19,064 nt of DNA from Candidatus Zipacnadia bacterium (GTDB lineage: Bacteria; Armatimonadota; Zipacnadia; Zipacnadales; Zipacnadaceae): positions 1 through 19,064 of the forward strand of contig JALGTI010000069.1 in NCBI GenBank assembly GCA_029821455.1, given 5' to 3'. Under the pieces are notes generated by a model, which saw only the letters and a program-made list of their open reading frames with translations, was not told the origin of the DNA and made no database searches. This document shows positions 8,336 to 17,600 of this stretch, piece by piece. Positions within the stretch are counted from its first letter, which is position 1. Every line of letters begins with the position of its first letter. Made by a program: the position numbers and the translations under genes.

Positions 8336-9547
8336 TCATCCATTCTCAGTATCGCTCGGTGGTGGTGGCTGTTGTTGTGCCGGCTGGTTTGGCTGCTTCA
8401 TCCGCTGCCGCGCCGCGGTGGCCTTGCGGGTCTTGGCAGCCTCTGCCTCCGCCTGCTTCTGCGCATCTGCCTGTTCTGCATCATAGCGCCGCAACATCTG
8501 GCGCATCTCGGTGTAGTTGCCCGCATAGAACATCGCACTCTCGGAACTGATGACGCCGGCGGCATACAGCTTCATCAACGCCTGATTCTTGGTCTGCATC
8601 CCCCAATGTTCGCCCTCCTCGATGGCATCATACGTTTCGGAGGGTTGGCCATCTTCGATAAATTTCTGAATGGTCGGGGTGACAATCATGATCTCCATCG
8701 CTGCCACTCGCCCTGGCGTGTCCTTGCGGGGTACCAGCGACTGGGACAGCACTGCCGCCAGCGACCGCGAAAGGCGCATACAGACCTGCTCGCGCTCGTG
8801 CGGTGGATACATATTGAGAATCCGCTCCATCGTTTCGGCGGCGCTGGTGGTATGCACCGTCGAGAAGACCAGGTGACCGGTCTCGGCCGCCTGCATACAC
8901 GTATTGAAGGTGGCCTGGTCGCGCATCTCCCCGACGAGAATGACATCGGGGCTTTCCCGCATCCCGTACTTCAGGGCATCCTGGAACTCCATCGTGTCAA
9001 TCCCGACTTCTCGCTGGCTGACGATGCAGTTCTTATCGCGATGCACGTACTCGATGGGGTCTTCGATGGTCAGGATATGGGCCCGGCGGTTATTGTTGAT
9101 GTGGTCAAGCATTGCCGCCAACGTTGTTGACTTTCCGCAGCCAGTGGGGCCCGTGACCAGGATCAACCCCTGGGGCCGCATTGCTATATCCTTGAGTGAC
9201 TCCGGCAGGTCAAGCTCATCTACGGTCGGGACCTCCAGCGGAATTATGCGCATAACGACGGCGATATTCCCGCGCTCGCGGTAGACGTTGATGCGTAGGC
9301 GGCAGACCTCGCCGACACTCAGGCCGATGTCACACTCCGGATAGTCTGCAAACGCCTCCCACTGCCGCTCGCTCATTAACTCGTGGGCCAACCATTCCGT
9401 GTCCTCTGGCCTCACCTCCGGCCAGTCCTCTGCCGGTTCCACCACACCCTTCACCCTCAGAAACGGAACGGTGCCCGGCTTCCAGAATACGTCCGAGGCT
9501 TTGATGGACGCGCCGTAGGTTACCAGTTCCTGCCAATTCTTGATCAT
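8336..9547 (-). CDS. Type IV pilus retraction-type ATPase, PilT/PilU family (first of a tandem pair)
   Basis: This 403-aa ATPase has an N-terminal domain starting MIKNWQELVTYGASIKASD. Its motor core has Walker A GPTGCGKST at 133-141, Asp-box LTIEDPIEYVH at about 159-169, Walker B SPDVILVGEMRD at 199-210 and His-box GHLVFSTVHT at 224-233, all intact. The C-terminal end has GMQTKNQAL.KLY, which resembles PilU/PilT, then a charged Ala/Gln helix and a Pro/Gln tail (about 390-399) that is not part of the core family. ATG 9547 is preceded by GAGGAG with a 6-base spacer; a longer in-frame extension to 9604 lacks such a site. It is the first gene of the pair and its partner starts 53 bp after its stop. 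Paired retraction ATPases of unequal sequence are known from twitching bacteria. No pilin, PilB, PilC or secretin gene is visible in this window. Confidence 0.93.
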   Translation of the reverse strand: MIKNWQELVTYGASIKASDVFWKPGTVPFLRVKGVVEPAEDWPEVRPEDTEWLAHELMSERQWEAFADYPECDIGLSVGEVCRLRINVYRERGNIAVVMRIIPLEVPTVDELDLPESLKDIAMRPQGLILVTGPTGCGKSTTLAAMLDHINNNRRAHILTIEDPIEYVHRDKNCIVSQREVGIDTMEFQDALKYGMRESPDVILVGEMRDQATFNTCMQAAETGHLVFSTVHTTSAAETMERILNMYPPHEREQVCMRLSRSLAAVLSQSLVPRKDTPGRVAAMEIMIVTPTIQKFIEDGQPSETYDAIEEGEHWGMQTKNQALMKLYAAGVISSESAMFYAGNYTEMRQMLRRYDAEQADAQKQAEAEAAKTRKATAARQRMKQPNQPAQQQPPPPSDTENG

Positions 9548-9646
9548 CGCAATCTCCTCAGCACACGACACATGCCACAACCGTAGGCCTGCAGCTATGC
9601 CCAACCTGTGTATTCTCTATTCATCGGCCTTTTCCTTCCCCTCCCC

Positions 9647-9679
9647 AAAAAAGAACGCGAGCCTATTTTGGGGCTCGCG
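9647..9679 (-). terminator. Intrinsic terminator of the tRNA-Ala gene
   Basis: On the minus strand an 8-bp perfect GC-rich stem (CGCGAGCC / GGCTCGCG, 8-base loop, 9656-9679) is followed by TTCTTTTTT. It starts 17 bp beyond the encoded CCA of tRNA-Ala and has the classical hairpin plus U-tract form. It separates the tRNA from the pilT-like pair downstream. Confidence 0.88.
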
Positions 9680-9695
9680 CAGTGATGATGGCTTG

Positions 9696-9771
<76 letters not shown>

Positions 9772-9780
9772 ACACACGAA

Positions 9781-9810
9781 AGTATAGCAAAGCCGATACC
9801 CCACGGTCAA
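9781..9810 (-). promoter_or_regulatory. Sigma-70-type promoter of tRNA-Ala
   Basis: On the minus strand the -35 box TTGACC (9805-9810) and the -10 box TATACT (9781-9786) are separated by 18 bases. The -10 box ends 9 bases before the first base of the mature tRNA, so transcription should begin at or just before the tRNA 5' end. This is the only near-consensus promoter I can support in the window. Confidence 0.85.
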
Positions 9811-9830
9811 GGGTCTTGGTCGGCAGTTAT

Positions 9831-9849
9831 CGCGGGCAAGACGCCCGCG
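9831..9849. repeat. Palindromic 'GQDARAT'-type element
   Basis: CGCGGGC, loop aagac, GCCCGCG form a perfect 7-bp stem in the gap between the tRNA promoter and the plus-strand cluster. Read on the plus strand with its flank it gives the spurious peptide GQDARAT. I recall this peptide in many mis-called ORFs from Planctomycetes, Lentisphaerae and Armatimonadetes-type genomes, which suggests a dispersed intergenic repeat. Only one copy is visible here. Confidence 0.45.
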
Positions 9850-10051
9850 CCACGGCGGCAGCAAACTTTTGCACAGCCATAGAAGGAGAACTGGAGTGGT
9901 ATGGAGAAATAGTACATGGGTATGCTCACCGAAGTGTGTGATGATGTGTCTTAGCCATTCTGCATTTCGCAGATAGTGAAGTGTTGTGCCGCCAGTGCAG
10001 CATTGCAGGTCGTATCCCTTGTGAACCTAAGGCTTGACGGGAGGCGACACG

Positions 10052-11818
10052 ATGCAGCGGACGCGATTGAACCTCTCAGCATTGCGCGGCAGCCACTTGC
10101 CGCGACCCCACCAGCCCGACCTCACCCTGACCAAATTGGCAGATTCCGATAGCGCGGTGACCTTGTCGCGGCGCGAGCTGCTGGGGCTGGCCGGTGCGGC
10201 GGCGGTCAGTATGCAGCCGCTTAGTAAGGCGGTTGGGGCCGCCTTGCTGGGGCGCTTCGAACTGGTGGGCGGCCGCAAGCGCCTTGCGTTCAAACTCGGT
10301 GGCCGGGAGCGCTGGGTGATTGACACCCGCTCCTTCAGCGGATCCCCGGTGCTGCGATGCTACAAGGCCGCCAACCGTATCCATATTGAGCTGGCGGGGG
10401 CCAAGTACCCGGGGACAAACCTGCCTGCTGATATGGTCTGTGAGCTGAAGCGAGGCATTGTGGGTTGGCGGATGAAGTTGAAGCTTGGACTCGGTGGCTT
10501 CGAGAGTGAGGTTCCCTTCGAACGGTGGCTTGCAGGTGAAGAGCCGGCGCGGGCGACTGTGAATGTGAGGGCCTCGGTTTGCAGGTTGGGCTCGGGACCC
10601 GGGCTCAAGCTATCCGGCCCGGCCGAAGCGGAGTTCTGCCCGACCTGGACACTCCGGCTAAACGGGCCTGCGGTGGCCACAATGTCCGGTCGCGACACAA
10701 AGATTGTTTCAGATTCTGTTACCCTGTCGCTGCTTAGTTCCCGTAATCCTAGCCTTATGAGTCAGCCAGCAGCCAAACGCACGCTTATCACTCTGGAACG
10801 CGGCAAACGAGCGTGGCGACTTGAGCAGACCTTGTCCGCGCCTGATGACGGTAAGCTCGTCGCGGCAGACAACGCGTTCGATGTCATTTGTGTTGAGGCC
10901 GGCGAGAGCAGCACGGGGCAGGTTCGCCAGGCACTAGTGGCGCAATCCGCTGCTGATAAGTCTCAATTGTCATTCCAGCCGGGCGGTAGCCTAGCGGAGA
11001 GTGATGGCGAATCATTTCGGCTGCCACTTCGCAACGCGCGATATGCAGTAGCCTTCGATTCCACCGGCAACCAGACGGCGCTGATGGCAGACTTTGATAA
11101 GGACCCCGTATGGCTACGTATGGACGGATGCAGCGTTCAGGTGGGGGATGGCACCGGATCCGCGCCCTTTGAACTCGTCAGTCTCAATGGCAAAGTCAAG
11201 GAGATGCGGTGTGAGCCGGCGCTGCTGGGCATCGCCGCCCCGCTGCACGGAGCCATTGTTGACCCGGCTCCGGCTGTGGAGGCGGCAAGAGTCCAGTTCG
11301 TATCCGGGACGACCAAGGTCGCGCAGCAACCCCCAGTCTTGCGGACTCCCCCGCGACGCGGCCAACAACCCCCTCCGCGCGAGCAGCCACCTACACGTGA
11401 ACAGCTACCAGCGCGACAGCAGCCACCCACACGACAACAACCGCCCGCCGGTCAGATTCTGATACGCCCTGAGAGAATCGAGGCCCTGATTCCGCTCGTG
11501 CCCTTCATCGTGACGGTGTTACGTCCCGAGGACCTACTAGTATTGCGGTTCCAGTTCGTCAATTTCGTGCTGAAGACCGAGAGTGGCCAGCCGGCGCGGC
11601 TTATGCGCATCAAGCCAGATAAGCCGGCCTACATCATCGTTCACTTCCCACCCCAACATATCGCGGAACAGGCGTTCCTGGAGCAGGCCCCGGAGGTCTC
11701 GGGTTTGGAGGGTGCCATGGAGGATGATAGTCCGGTGCCGCCGCCGGTCGAGTCACGTCTTGCAGGGGCGAGCAGGCTGGCATTCCGGGTCCCCGATGAT
11801 GTCAGCGAAATCCCATGA
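10052..11818 (+). CDS. Large uncharacterised protein with Tat-like N-terminus and Pro/Gln linker
   Basis: I do not recognise a characterised function. ATG 10052 is chosen because GGGAGG lies 7 bases upstream; a TTG 18 bases earlier is in frame but poor. The 588-aa product has SRRELLGLAGAAAV at about 39-52, a twin-arginine followed by a hydrophobic stretch as in Tat signals, but preceded by an unusually long 38-residue leader. Residues about 65-420 are beta-rich. A linker at 425-468 (11324-11455) is made of imperfect QQPPTR/EQPPTR units. A conserved-looking C-terminal domain at 469-588 includes YIIVHFPPQHIAEQAF and SRLAFRVPDDVSEIP, after which the frame stops. The next open frame overlaps by 23 bases. 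I suspect related proteins continue past this point, so this could be the N-terminal part of a longer protein. It is the first gene of the cluster. Confidence 0.7.
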   Translation: MQRTRLNLSALRGSHLPRPHQPDLTLTKLADSDSAVTLSRRELLGLAGAAAVSMQPLSKAVGAALLGRFELVGGRKRLAFKLGGRERWVIDTRSFSGSPVLRCYKAANRIHIELAGAKYPGTNLPADMVCELKRGIVGWRMKLKLGLGGFESEVPFERWLAGEEPARATVNVRASVCRLGSGPGLKLSGPAEAEFCPTWTLRLNGPAVATMSGRDTKIVSDSVTLSLLSSRNPSLMSQPAAKRTLITLERGKRAWRLEQTLSAPDDGKLVAADNAFDVICVEAGESSTGQVRQALVAQSAADKSQLSFQPGGSLAESDGESFRLPLRNARYAVAFDSTGNQTALMADFDKDPVWLRMDGCSVQVGDGTGSAPFELVSLNGKVKEMRCEPALLGIAAPLHGAIVDPAPAVEAARVQFVSGTTKVAQQPPVLRTPPRRGQQPPPREQPPTREQLPARQQPPTRQQPPAGQILIRPERIEALIPLVPFIVTVLRPEDLLVLRFQFVNFVLKTESGQPARLMRIKPDKPAYIIVHFPPQHIAEQAFLEQAPEVSGLEGAMEDDSPVPPPVESRLAGASRLAFRVPDDVSEIP

Positions 11819-12386
11819 TCTATCCGTAGCGCCAACGGCACAGCCACCCCCTCCGCCGCCGCAGCGCTTTCACATCCGGACACCAGGCGGAGCCATAATG
11901 CTGGCTCCTGTCCTGCTAGGCCAGCAGGGGCCATCCAAGCTGTTGCAACGAATCTCACCAACTCGGCGCTTGACCGTTGGACCACAGGTTAGCGAGGAGG
12001 AGCCCGAGCCGGCGAGCGGACTGCTGCTGAGGCCTGGGACAATGCAAGTAGCCCGGCTTCTCAGACCCAAGATTGAGGAGCCACTGCTTCATCAGACTGC
12101 CATCGAAAGCCCCTATCAGCTCATCCTCTCCCCCAACAGGTTGGCCGGGTGGGTGCATTCTCTTAGTGATGTCACTCACAACAACCGCACCATCACTATG
12201 GCTGGGATGACGATGATTTCCGTGTGGTGGCGGTATCAGCGTCCGGTGACTCATCAGCCTACTATCGGACGCTGCGGGCCATCTGGTCACCTGATTATGC
12301 GAAGCCAATTCCGGCCTCCCCGGACCCGCCGACGCCGTTCAGGATGTCGCTGGATCAGCGGGATCGCTGTGAGCTTGTCTGGCTGA
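11796..12386 (+). CDS. N-terminal segment of a large uncharacterised protein, separated by a frameshift
   Basis: ATG-ATG at 11796/11799 opens a frame overlapping the end of the preceding gene by 23 bases; no clear ribosome site is seen. The text is protein-like up to about base 12190. It has a proline run (about residues 16-21), then RFHIRTPGGAIMLAPVLLG, and ESPYQLILSPNRLAGWVHS followed by VTHNNRT. After that, this frame becomes Arg-rich and unlike coding sequence until its stop at 12386, while the following frame (12170 onward) takes over with WDDDDFRVVAVS. I therefore read it as the first roughly 130 residues of the protein encoded at 12224-14626, with a frame break between. It may equally continue the preceding gene. 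The function is unknown. Confidence 0.55.
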   Translation: MMSAKSHDLSVAPTAQPPPPPPQRFHIRTPGGAIMLAPVLLGQQGPSKLLQRISPTRRLTVGPQVSEEEPEPASGLLLRPGTMQVARLLRPKIEEPLLHQTAIESPYQLILSPNRLAGWVHSLSDVTHNNRTITMAGMTMISVWWRYQRPVTHQPTIGRCGPSGHLIMRSQFRPPRTRRRRSGCRWISGIAVSLSG

Positions 12387-14626
12387 CGGCGGACTTCTCG
12401 ATACAAGATTGTGTCTCGCGGATCATCAATGCCAACCGGTTTATGATGTCGTCCCTCGGGATCTGGATGGACACCCGCTACGCTGCAGAGCCACCACTGC
12501 CGTACCTGTCCATCGAAGAGTGGCGGCACCAGGCGATGATGGGGCGTGACCAGTATGTGCGCGTGGTCTACAAGGGTTATCTGTTTCCGTTCGGGCATCG
12601 CGCTGCGCTGGTCAAGGTCACAGAGCGCAAGTTTGAGCGGAGCGGCGCGGGCAGCATTGCCTATTTGCGGCAGCGCTACTTCATTGTCGTACGTGAACCT
12701 GACAAGTGGTATCCGGCCTTTGGACATCCGAATGATGCCCGCCTGATGCCATTCAGGCACGCAACCATCACCACCCTGGTGACCCCCACGCTGAACTCGC
12801 CCGCCAGCAGCAAAGTGCCTGGTGTGGACGCCTCTGCGGAGGCGGCGTTCTGGCCGCGAGTGGGCAGCGAGGACTTCCTGTTCCATCTGGTCGCCGAGGA
12901 TTGGGATGGGCAGCGTTGCGACTTCACAGCGCCGCTGATCTTTGTCGGCGTGCAGAACCTCGAGGGCACTGAAGATGCCGTTGCTTTCACTGAAAGCGCC
13001 ATTCAAGCTGTCATCAACGAGTATGATAGTCCCACCAATGAGTCTCGGCGTCAGCGTCCGATGTTCGGGCAGAAGGTCGCGTTCGCGGAGAGCAGCGCGG
13101 ACAAACCCGGTGATACCACCCTCGAAGCGGTGACGATGATATTCGGTGCGGAGCTTCCCGCCTCCACGCTGACCCAGGACAGTCTGTTTGCTGCCAATCA
13201 GCCCCGCTTCTATCCCACAGTTGCCCAGGCCCAGGTTCGCATTCCGGCCGTAGCGCAACTGTCTGAGGACGGGAGCTCGACCGCGATTGAGATTCACCCC
13301 CGCTATCGAAATTCAGGGTGGGATCCAGTCCAGAACAAGGGCCAAGTGTTCATCAAGCTGCTGGGGGCCAAAGCGCTTGAGATGGCCGCGGACAAAGCAG
13401 GCGGTGTGGCGACGCCAAACTTGAGCATCCAGGGGCTTTCCAAGCAGTTCGGCCCGGTGGGCGGCGACCTGGATCAACTGGCGGAGGGCATCTTCGATCC
13501 CAAGGAGTTCTTTAAGGATGCAGCTGCCAAAATCCTGGGCGGCGTTGATCTGGCCGACATTATTCCCAACGACTTTGGCGATGGGACGAATGTTCCCAAG
13601 ATCACCTGCACCCCCGTGTATCCTGGTAACGACACGCTGGCGCTGCCCGAGGCGATTGACACGAAACTGGAGTGGGCGCCAGACGTCCAGGAGTTCGGCC
13701 CCTACCAGCCGCGCAGCGGCGCTGAGTTCAAGCTTGATGTACTCCTGCACACTGACCTGAGCACCGCAGACTCCACCTACACCATCAATGGCCTGCTGAC
13801 CAAATTCGACGTTGATATGTTTGGTTTCATCATTGTGATCTTCAACTCGATGAAGTTCAAAGCAGCCAGCGGGGAGAAGACGAGCGTCACCCCCGATATC
13901 GAGGACGTCGCTTTTGGTGGGCCGCTTGAGTTCATAAATGAACTCAAGGACTTCCTCAACAGTGGCGTGCTCGGGGACGGACTGAATATAGACATCAGCC
14001 CGACGGGCGTCAAGGCGGGTTATACGCTGGCTATCCCCGAGGTGGCCGTCGGCGTTCTGACAATCCAGAATATGAGTTTGTCAGTCGCACTCAACATCCC
14101 ATTTACTGGAGAGGCAGTTCGCCTGAGGTTCGCCTTCTGTGAGCGTGAAAACCCCTTTACTCTCACCGTTTCTATGTTCGGCGGGGGCGGCTTCTTCGGC
14201 CTGGCGCTGGGCCTGGATGGTGTAGAGCTGATAGAGGCATCATTTGAGTTCGGCGCCAGCGTAGCTTTCGACATCGGCGTGGCCAGCGGTGGCGTGTACG
14301 TGATGGCCGGCATCTACTTTAAGTGGGAAGATACCGGCACCGGGGGTTCTGCCGTCCTGACCGGCTACCTGCGGCTGGGAGGTAACCTTTCCGTCCTGGG
14401 CATTATCACCATCTCCCTCGAGTTCTATATGGCCCTCACCTACGCATCAGAGGGCAACAAGGTCTGGGGCGAAGCGTCGCTGACGGTCAAGATCGAGATC
14501 CTGTTCTTCAGCACCAGCGTGAAGATGTCCGTGCGACGAGAGTTTGCCGACCCCGACCGGATTACATTCGCCAGTCTGATGCCGAGCAAAGAGCTGTGGG
14601 ATACATACTGTGAAGCGTTCGCTTGA
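12224..14626 (+). CDS. Large uncharacterised beta-rich protein, main part (frameshifted at its 5' end)
   Basis: The open frame gives 800 aa from a GTG at 12224, but protein-like text extends upstream to about 12203 (GWDDDDFRV), and a TGA at 12167-12169 blocks the frame. The true N-terminus probably comes from the other frame beginning near 11796. The N-terminal half contains RTLRAIWSPDY, CELVWLTADFS and YVRVVYKGYLFPFGHRAALV. The middle has a predicted helical stretch (LAEGIFDPKEFFKDAAAKIL). The C-terminal 230 residues, about 563-790, are long amphipathic beta strands with a glycine cluster (FGGGGFFGLALG) and repeated alternation such as TLAIPEVAVGVLTIQN. No transmembrane helix or signal is seen. 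It ends 21 bp before the next gene. I do not recognise a family with known function. Confidence 0.65.
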   Translation: MVAVSASGDSSAYYRTLRAIWSPDYAKPIPASPDPPTPFRMSLDQRDRCELVWLTADFSIQDCVSRIINANRFMMSSLGIWMDTRYAAEPPLPYLSIEEWRHQAMMGRDQYVRVVYKGYLFPFGHRAALVKVTERKFERSGAGSIAYLRQRYFIVVREPDKWYPAFGHPNDARLMPFRHATITTLVTPTLNSPASSKVPGVDASAEAAFWPRVGSEDFLFHLVAEDWDGQRCDFTAPLIFVGVQNLEGTEDAVAFTESAIQAVINEYDSPTNESRRQRPMFGQKVAFAESSADKPGDTTLEAVTMIFGAELPASTLTQDSLFAANQPRFYPTVAQAQVRIPAVAQLSEDGSSTAIEIHPRYRNSGWDPVQNKGQVFIKLLGAKALEMAADKAGGVATPNLSIQGLSKQFGPVGGDLDQLAEGIFDPKEFFKDAAAKILGGVDLADIIPNDFGDGTNVPKITCTPVYPGNDTLALPEAIDTKLEWAPDVQEFGPYQPRSGAEFKLDVLLHTDLSTADSTYTINGLLTKFDVDMFGFIIVIFNSMKFKAASGEKTSVTPDIEDVAFGGPLEFINELKDFLNSGVLGDGLNIDISPTGVKAGYTLAIPEVAVGVLTIQNMSLSVALNIPFTGEAVRLRFAFCERENPFTLTVSMFGGGGFFGLALGLDGVELIEASFEFGASVAFDIGVASGGVYVMAGIYFKWEDTGTGGSAVLTGYLRLGGNLSVLGIITISLEFYMALTYASEGNKVWGEASLTVKIEILFFSTSVKMSVRREFADPDRITFASLMPSKELWDTYCEAFA

Positions 14627-14647
14627 TCGCCTGAAAGGGTGTTGTGG

Positions 14648-17600
14648 ATGAAAAAGCAAACGGTCATGTGGACCGCCCTCCCCAATGGCGTTGTGGGCAG
14701 CCGGCTACGGTTGTCGGTGTTCGTCTCGCCCAGGCTGGAGACCGATGAGATACTGCCGGGGAACACGACGCCGACGCTGGGGCAATTTCCGGATTTTCTG
14801 GAATGGCCCGAGAAGACGCTTGAGTTCTCCGTGCGCTTTGACGGCAGTCCTGCTCTGCCAGCGGATAGGGTCAGCGCCCCGCCCAGCCTGAAGCTCTGGC
14901 AGGCCCTCTTCGATGCCAAGACCTACGTGGAGCCCTATAAGTTCAAGGGACTCCACGACCGGCTGATCCGCTCGTATCCGGTTAAGCATGTGGTGTCTTT
15001 CCTCAAGGATCAATACCAGCATGTCGCCCTCGAATCGCCCACCGAGTTTCCCTCGGTTGAGGGAATGACAAAGCGCAGGAAGTCGCTATTTCAGATTGGG
15101 TTTTACGAAGAGGAGCCGAGGCCAGGTCTAGCCGCCCTGCCTACGAACAGGGAAGCGAGGCTGGTGGGGGAACTGGAGCAAACGCTGGCGCGCAACAAGG
15201 CAATACCCCCCAGCGAAACGCCGGATCCGCCCAAGGATTTCCTGCAGCTCAAGCTGTTTCACCGCCCCCTCAACGCCCCGGATCCGGCGAAGCCTGGCGA
15301 GTACAAGCGGGCGAAAATCGAGATCCCCGACATTGATTTCCACCAAATGGTGTCATCGCTGGGTGACTATCCTGAACTGCTGCGGAAAATGGGGTTGGTC
15401 ATTGATTTGGAGGTGCCGTTGCCGGCAGGCGTCCCGCCCTCAACCCGCGTCTGGGTCGAAGTCAGTTGGTCACCCGTAGCGGGCCTCACCACTATCAACG
15501 TGACGCCAAAGACAAAATGCACGCTCAATGGTGGGTTCCGGGCAGAGCCGCAGGGCAACGAGCTTACCAACGGGATGCTGAGGCTCCGCGACCCCTCAAA
15601 GCCCGCTGAATTTCAGCCTTACGACGTGGTGCAAGTGGACCCAGATGGCGCAGCCCTTAAGGCGATGGACTTCGCCAGCAACCTGATGCGTAGGATGTCT
15701 CCGACCCACAGGACAGCGGACACGCCTGAGAATGCCAGCTTCCCGTCAATGCAGTCGGCCGGCATTTCGCTGGCCAAAATGGGCCGCGCATTTGAACTGG
15801 TGCAGGCGTTCCAGAAGGCGCGCCTGAACAACAACGCCGCCGAGACCAGCCCACCCCTGGAGGTCACACTCTACGCCGAAGACATCGTGCGTGGCTATCA
15901 TGTGGACATACGCGACGGACAGTCAGGAAAGTGGCACTCGCTGTGCCGGCGAGTCGGGCACTACGACTTCGTTTCAAGCGGCACCTCGCTGGAGATCGAG
16001 GACGAGGGCTTCATATCAATGAGCGTGACTGAGTCGGCGGATGGCTCTTCGCCTGATCTCTACCTGCCGGAGTCGCTGTTCCGCTGGGCGGGCTGGAGTC
16101 TGGTAGCGCCGCGGCCCGGCTTACGCATCGGGCTAGAGAACGAGCCGGAGGAGTTCGAGAACGAGGATCCCACCGACTTCGGCCTGGAGACCAACTTCGA
16201 GGCGGCCCCGAAATCCCTACCCCGCCTGCGGTTTGGCACCCGCTATCAGATCCGCGCCAGAGCCGTTGACCTGGCCGGTAACAGCTTGACGCTGGAGGAA
16301 GCAGATGGCCTGATGGCGCTGCCGCTTGCTGAGCACGTAACGACCGACAAGTCGTTCACCTACCTGCGGTTCGAGCCGCTCAGCTCGCCGGCGGTGGTGC
16401 TGCGCCGGCGGGTAAAGGAGTCCCCGGGCGAGTCGCTGGAGCGTCTGGTAATCCACAGCTACAATGACGCGCCTCCCAAGGACAGTGTGCCTACCGAAGA
16501 AGACAGCCAGCGCCACATCGCCCCGCCACTGGGCTCTCAACTCATGGCCGAGACCCATAAGATGTTCGATACGGCCACAGGTATGGACAAGAACGCTTAC
16601 AGTATGATCATAGAGAAAGAGGGGACCCTTAGCGCCGGCGAGGACCCCCTGGAGGAGCAGGTGCACAACGAGGCACAACTGCAGTTACCCTATCTGCCGG
16701 ATCCAGTGGCACGTGGCACGGCACTTTTCGGGTTGCCCGGAGCGGCAACAAAGGCAACGCAGGTTGCCTTCGACGGCAAATGGCCCGAAACAAAGGCGTT
16801 CCGCATCAGAATTGTCGAAGGTAAGGGCAAGCCTAAGTGGAATGCGACTTCCCGCGTTCTCACGGTACTGCTGCCCAAGGCGGAGCTCGCCAGGGTTAAG
16901 CTCAGTTCATATCTGAGCGAGGAAGACCTTAAGCTAATGGGGATGTGGCGCTGGATCGAGGAATCGTCAGCTCCTGCCGCAAAGAAGGCTGAACTGCATA
17001 AGCACGCGCTTGAGGGACGCCACTGGATGATCACGCCGTTCCGGGAGATTGTGCTCGTCCACGCGGTGCAGCAACCCCTAAAGGCTCCGAAGTTTGACTA
17101 TCTCAAAGGCATCAAAAACATTGGCGCCACCTACGCGATGCTCTACGCTGAAGTGCCGATAAGTGGGAAGAGCACCAGCAAGCTGGACCTGGAGGCCGAG
17201 TGGGAAGAACCAATTGATGCGCTTGCCGAACCGACCTGGCAGACCATTCCGGGCCAGGCCCACGTGTGTGAGTTCCCCGTCGAGCCGGAGGACGACGTTG
17301 TCAAGATAGCGCGGCAGCGTCACGAGTTCGGCGATACCAAATACCGGAAGGTGAACTACACCGCGGTCGCCACCACACGCTTCCGCGACTACTTCCCGTT
17401 CACCGATGAACAGATCGAGTCCGGCGAGGTGAAAATAACGAGGGAATCGGCCAAGTTTCCTCTGGACATCCTCAGTTCGGCGCGGCCGGCCGCGCCGAAG
17501 GTGCTCTATGTCATCCCGACGTTTGGCTGGGAAAGGAAGAAGCTTCCCAAGGGGCTTGCCAGCAAGCGCTCCGGCGGCGGCCTGCGGGTGTACATGGAGC

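Noticed and set aside
9548..9604. N-terminal extension of the first pilus ATPase to 9604
   Set aside because: GAGGAG with correct spacing sits directly before ATG 9547, inside the proposed extension, and MIKNWQEL is a normal start for this domain.
11324..11455. Repeat array (CRISPR-like) in the first cluster gene
   Set aside because: The repetition is codon-level Pro/Gln linker sequence within an open frame, with no uniform repeats or spacers.
12287..13297. 336-aa open frame on the minus strand opposite the second cluster gene
   Set aside because: The composition is Arg/Gly/His-rich shadow text, while the opposite strand is clearly coding.
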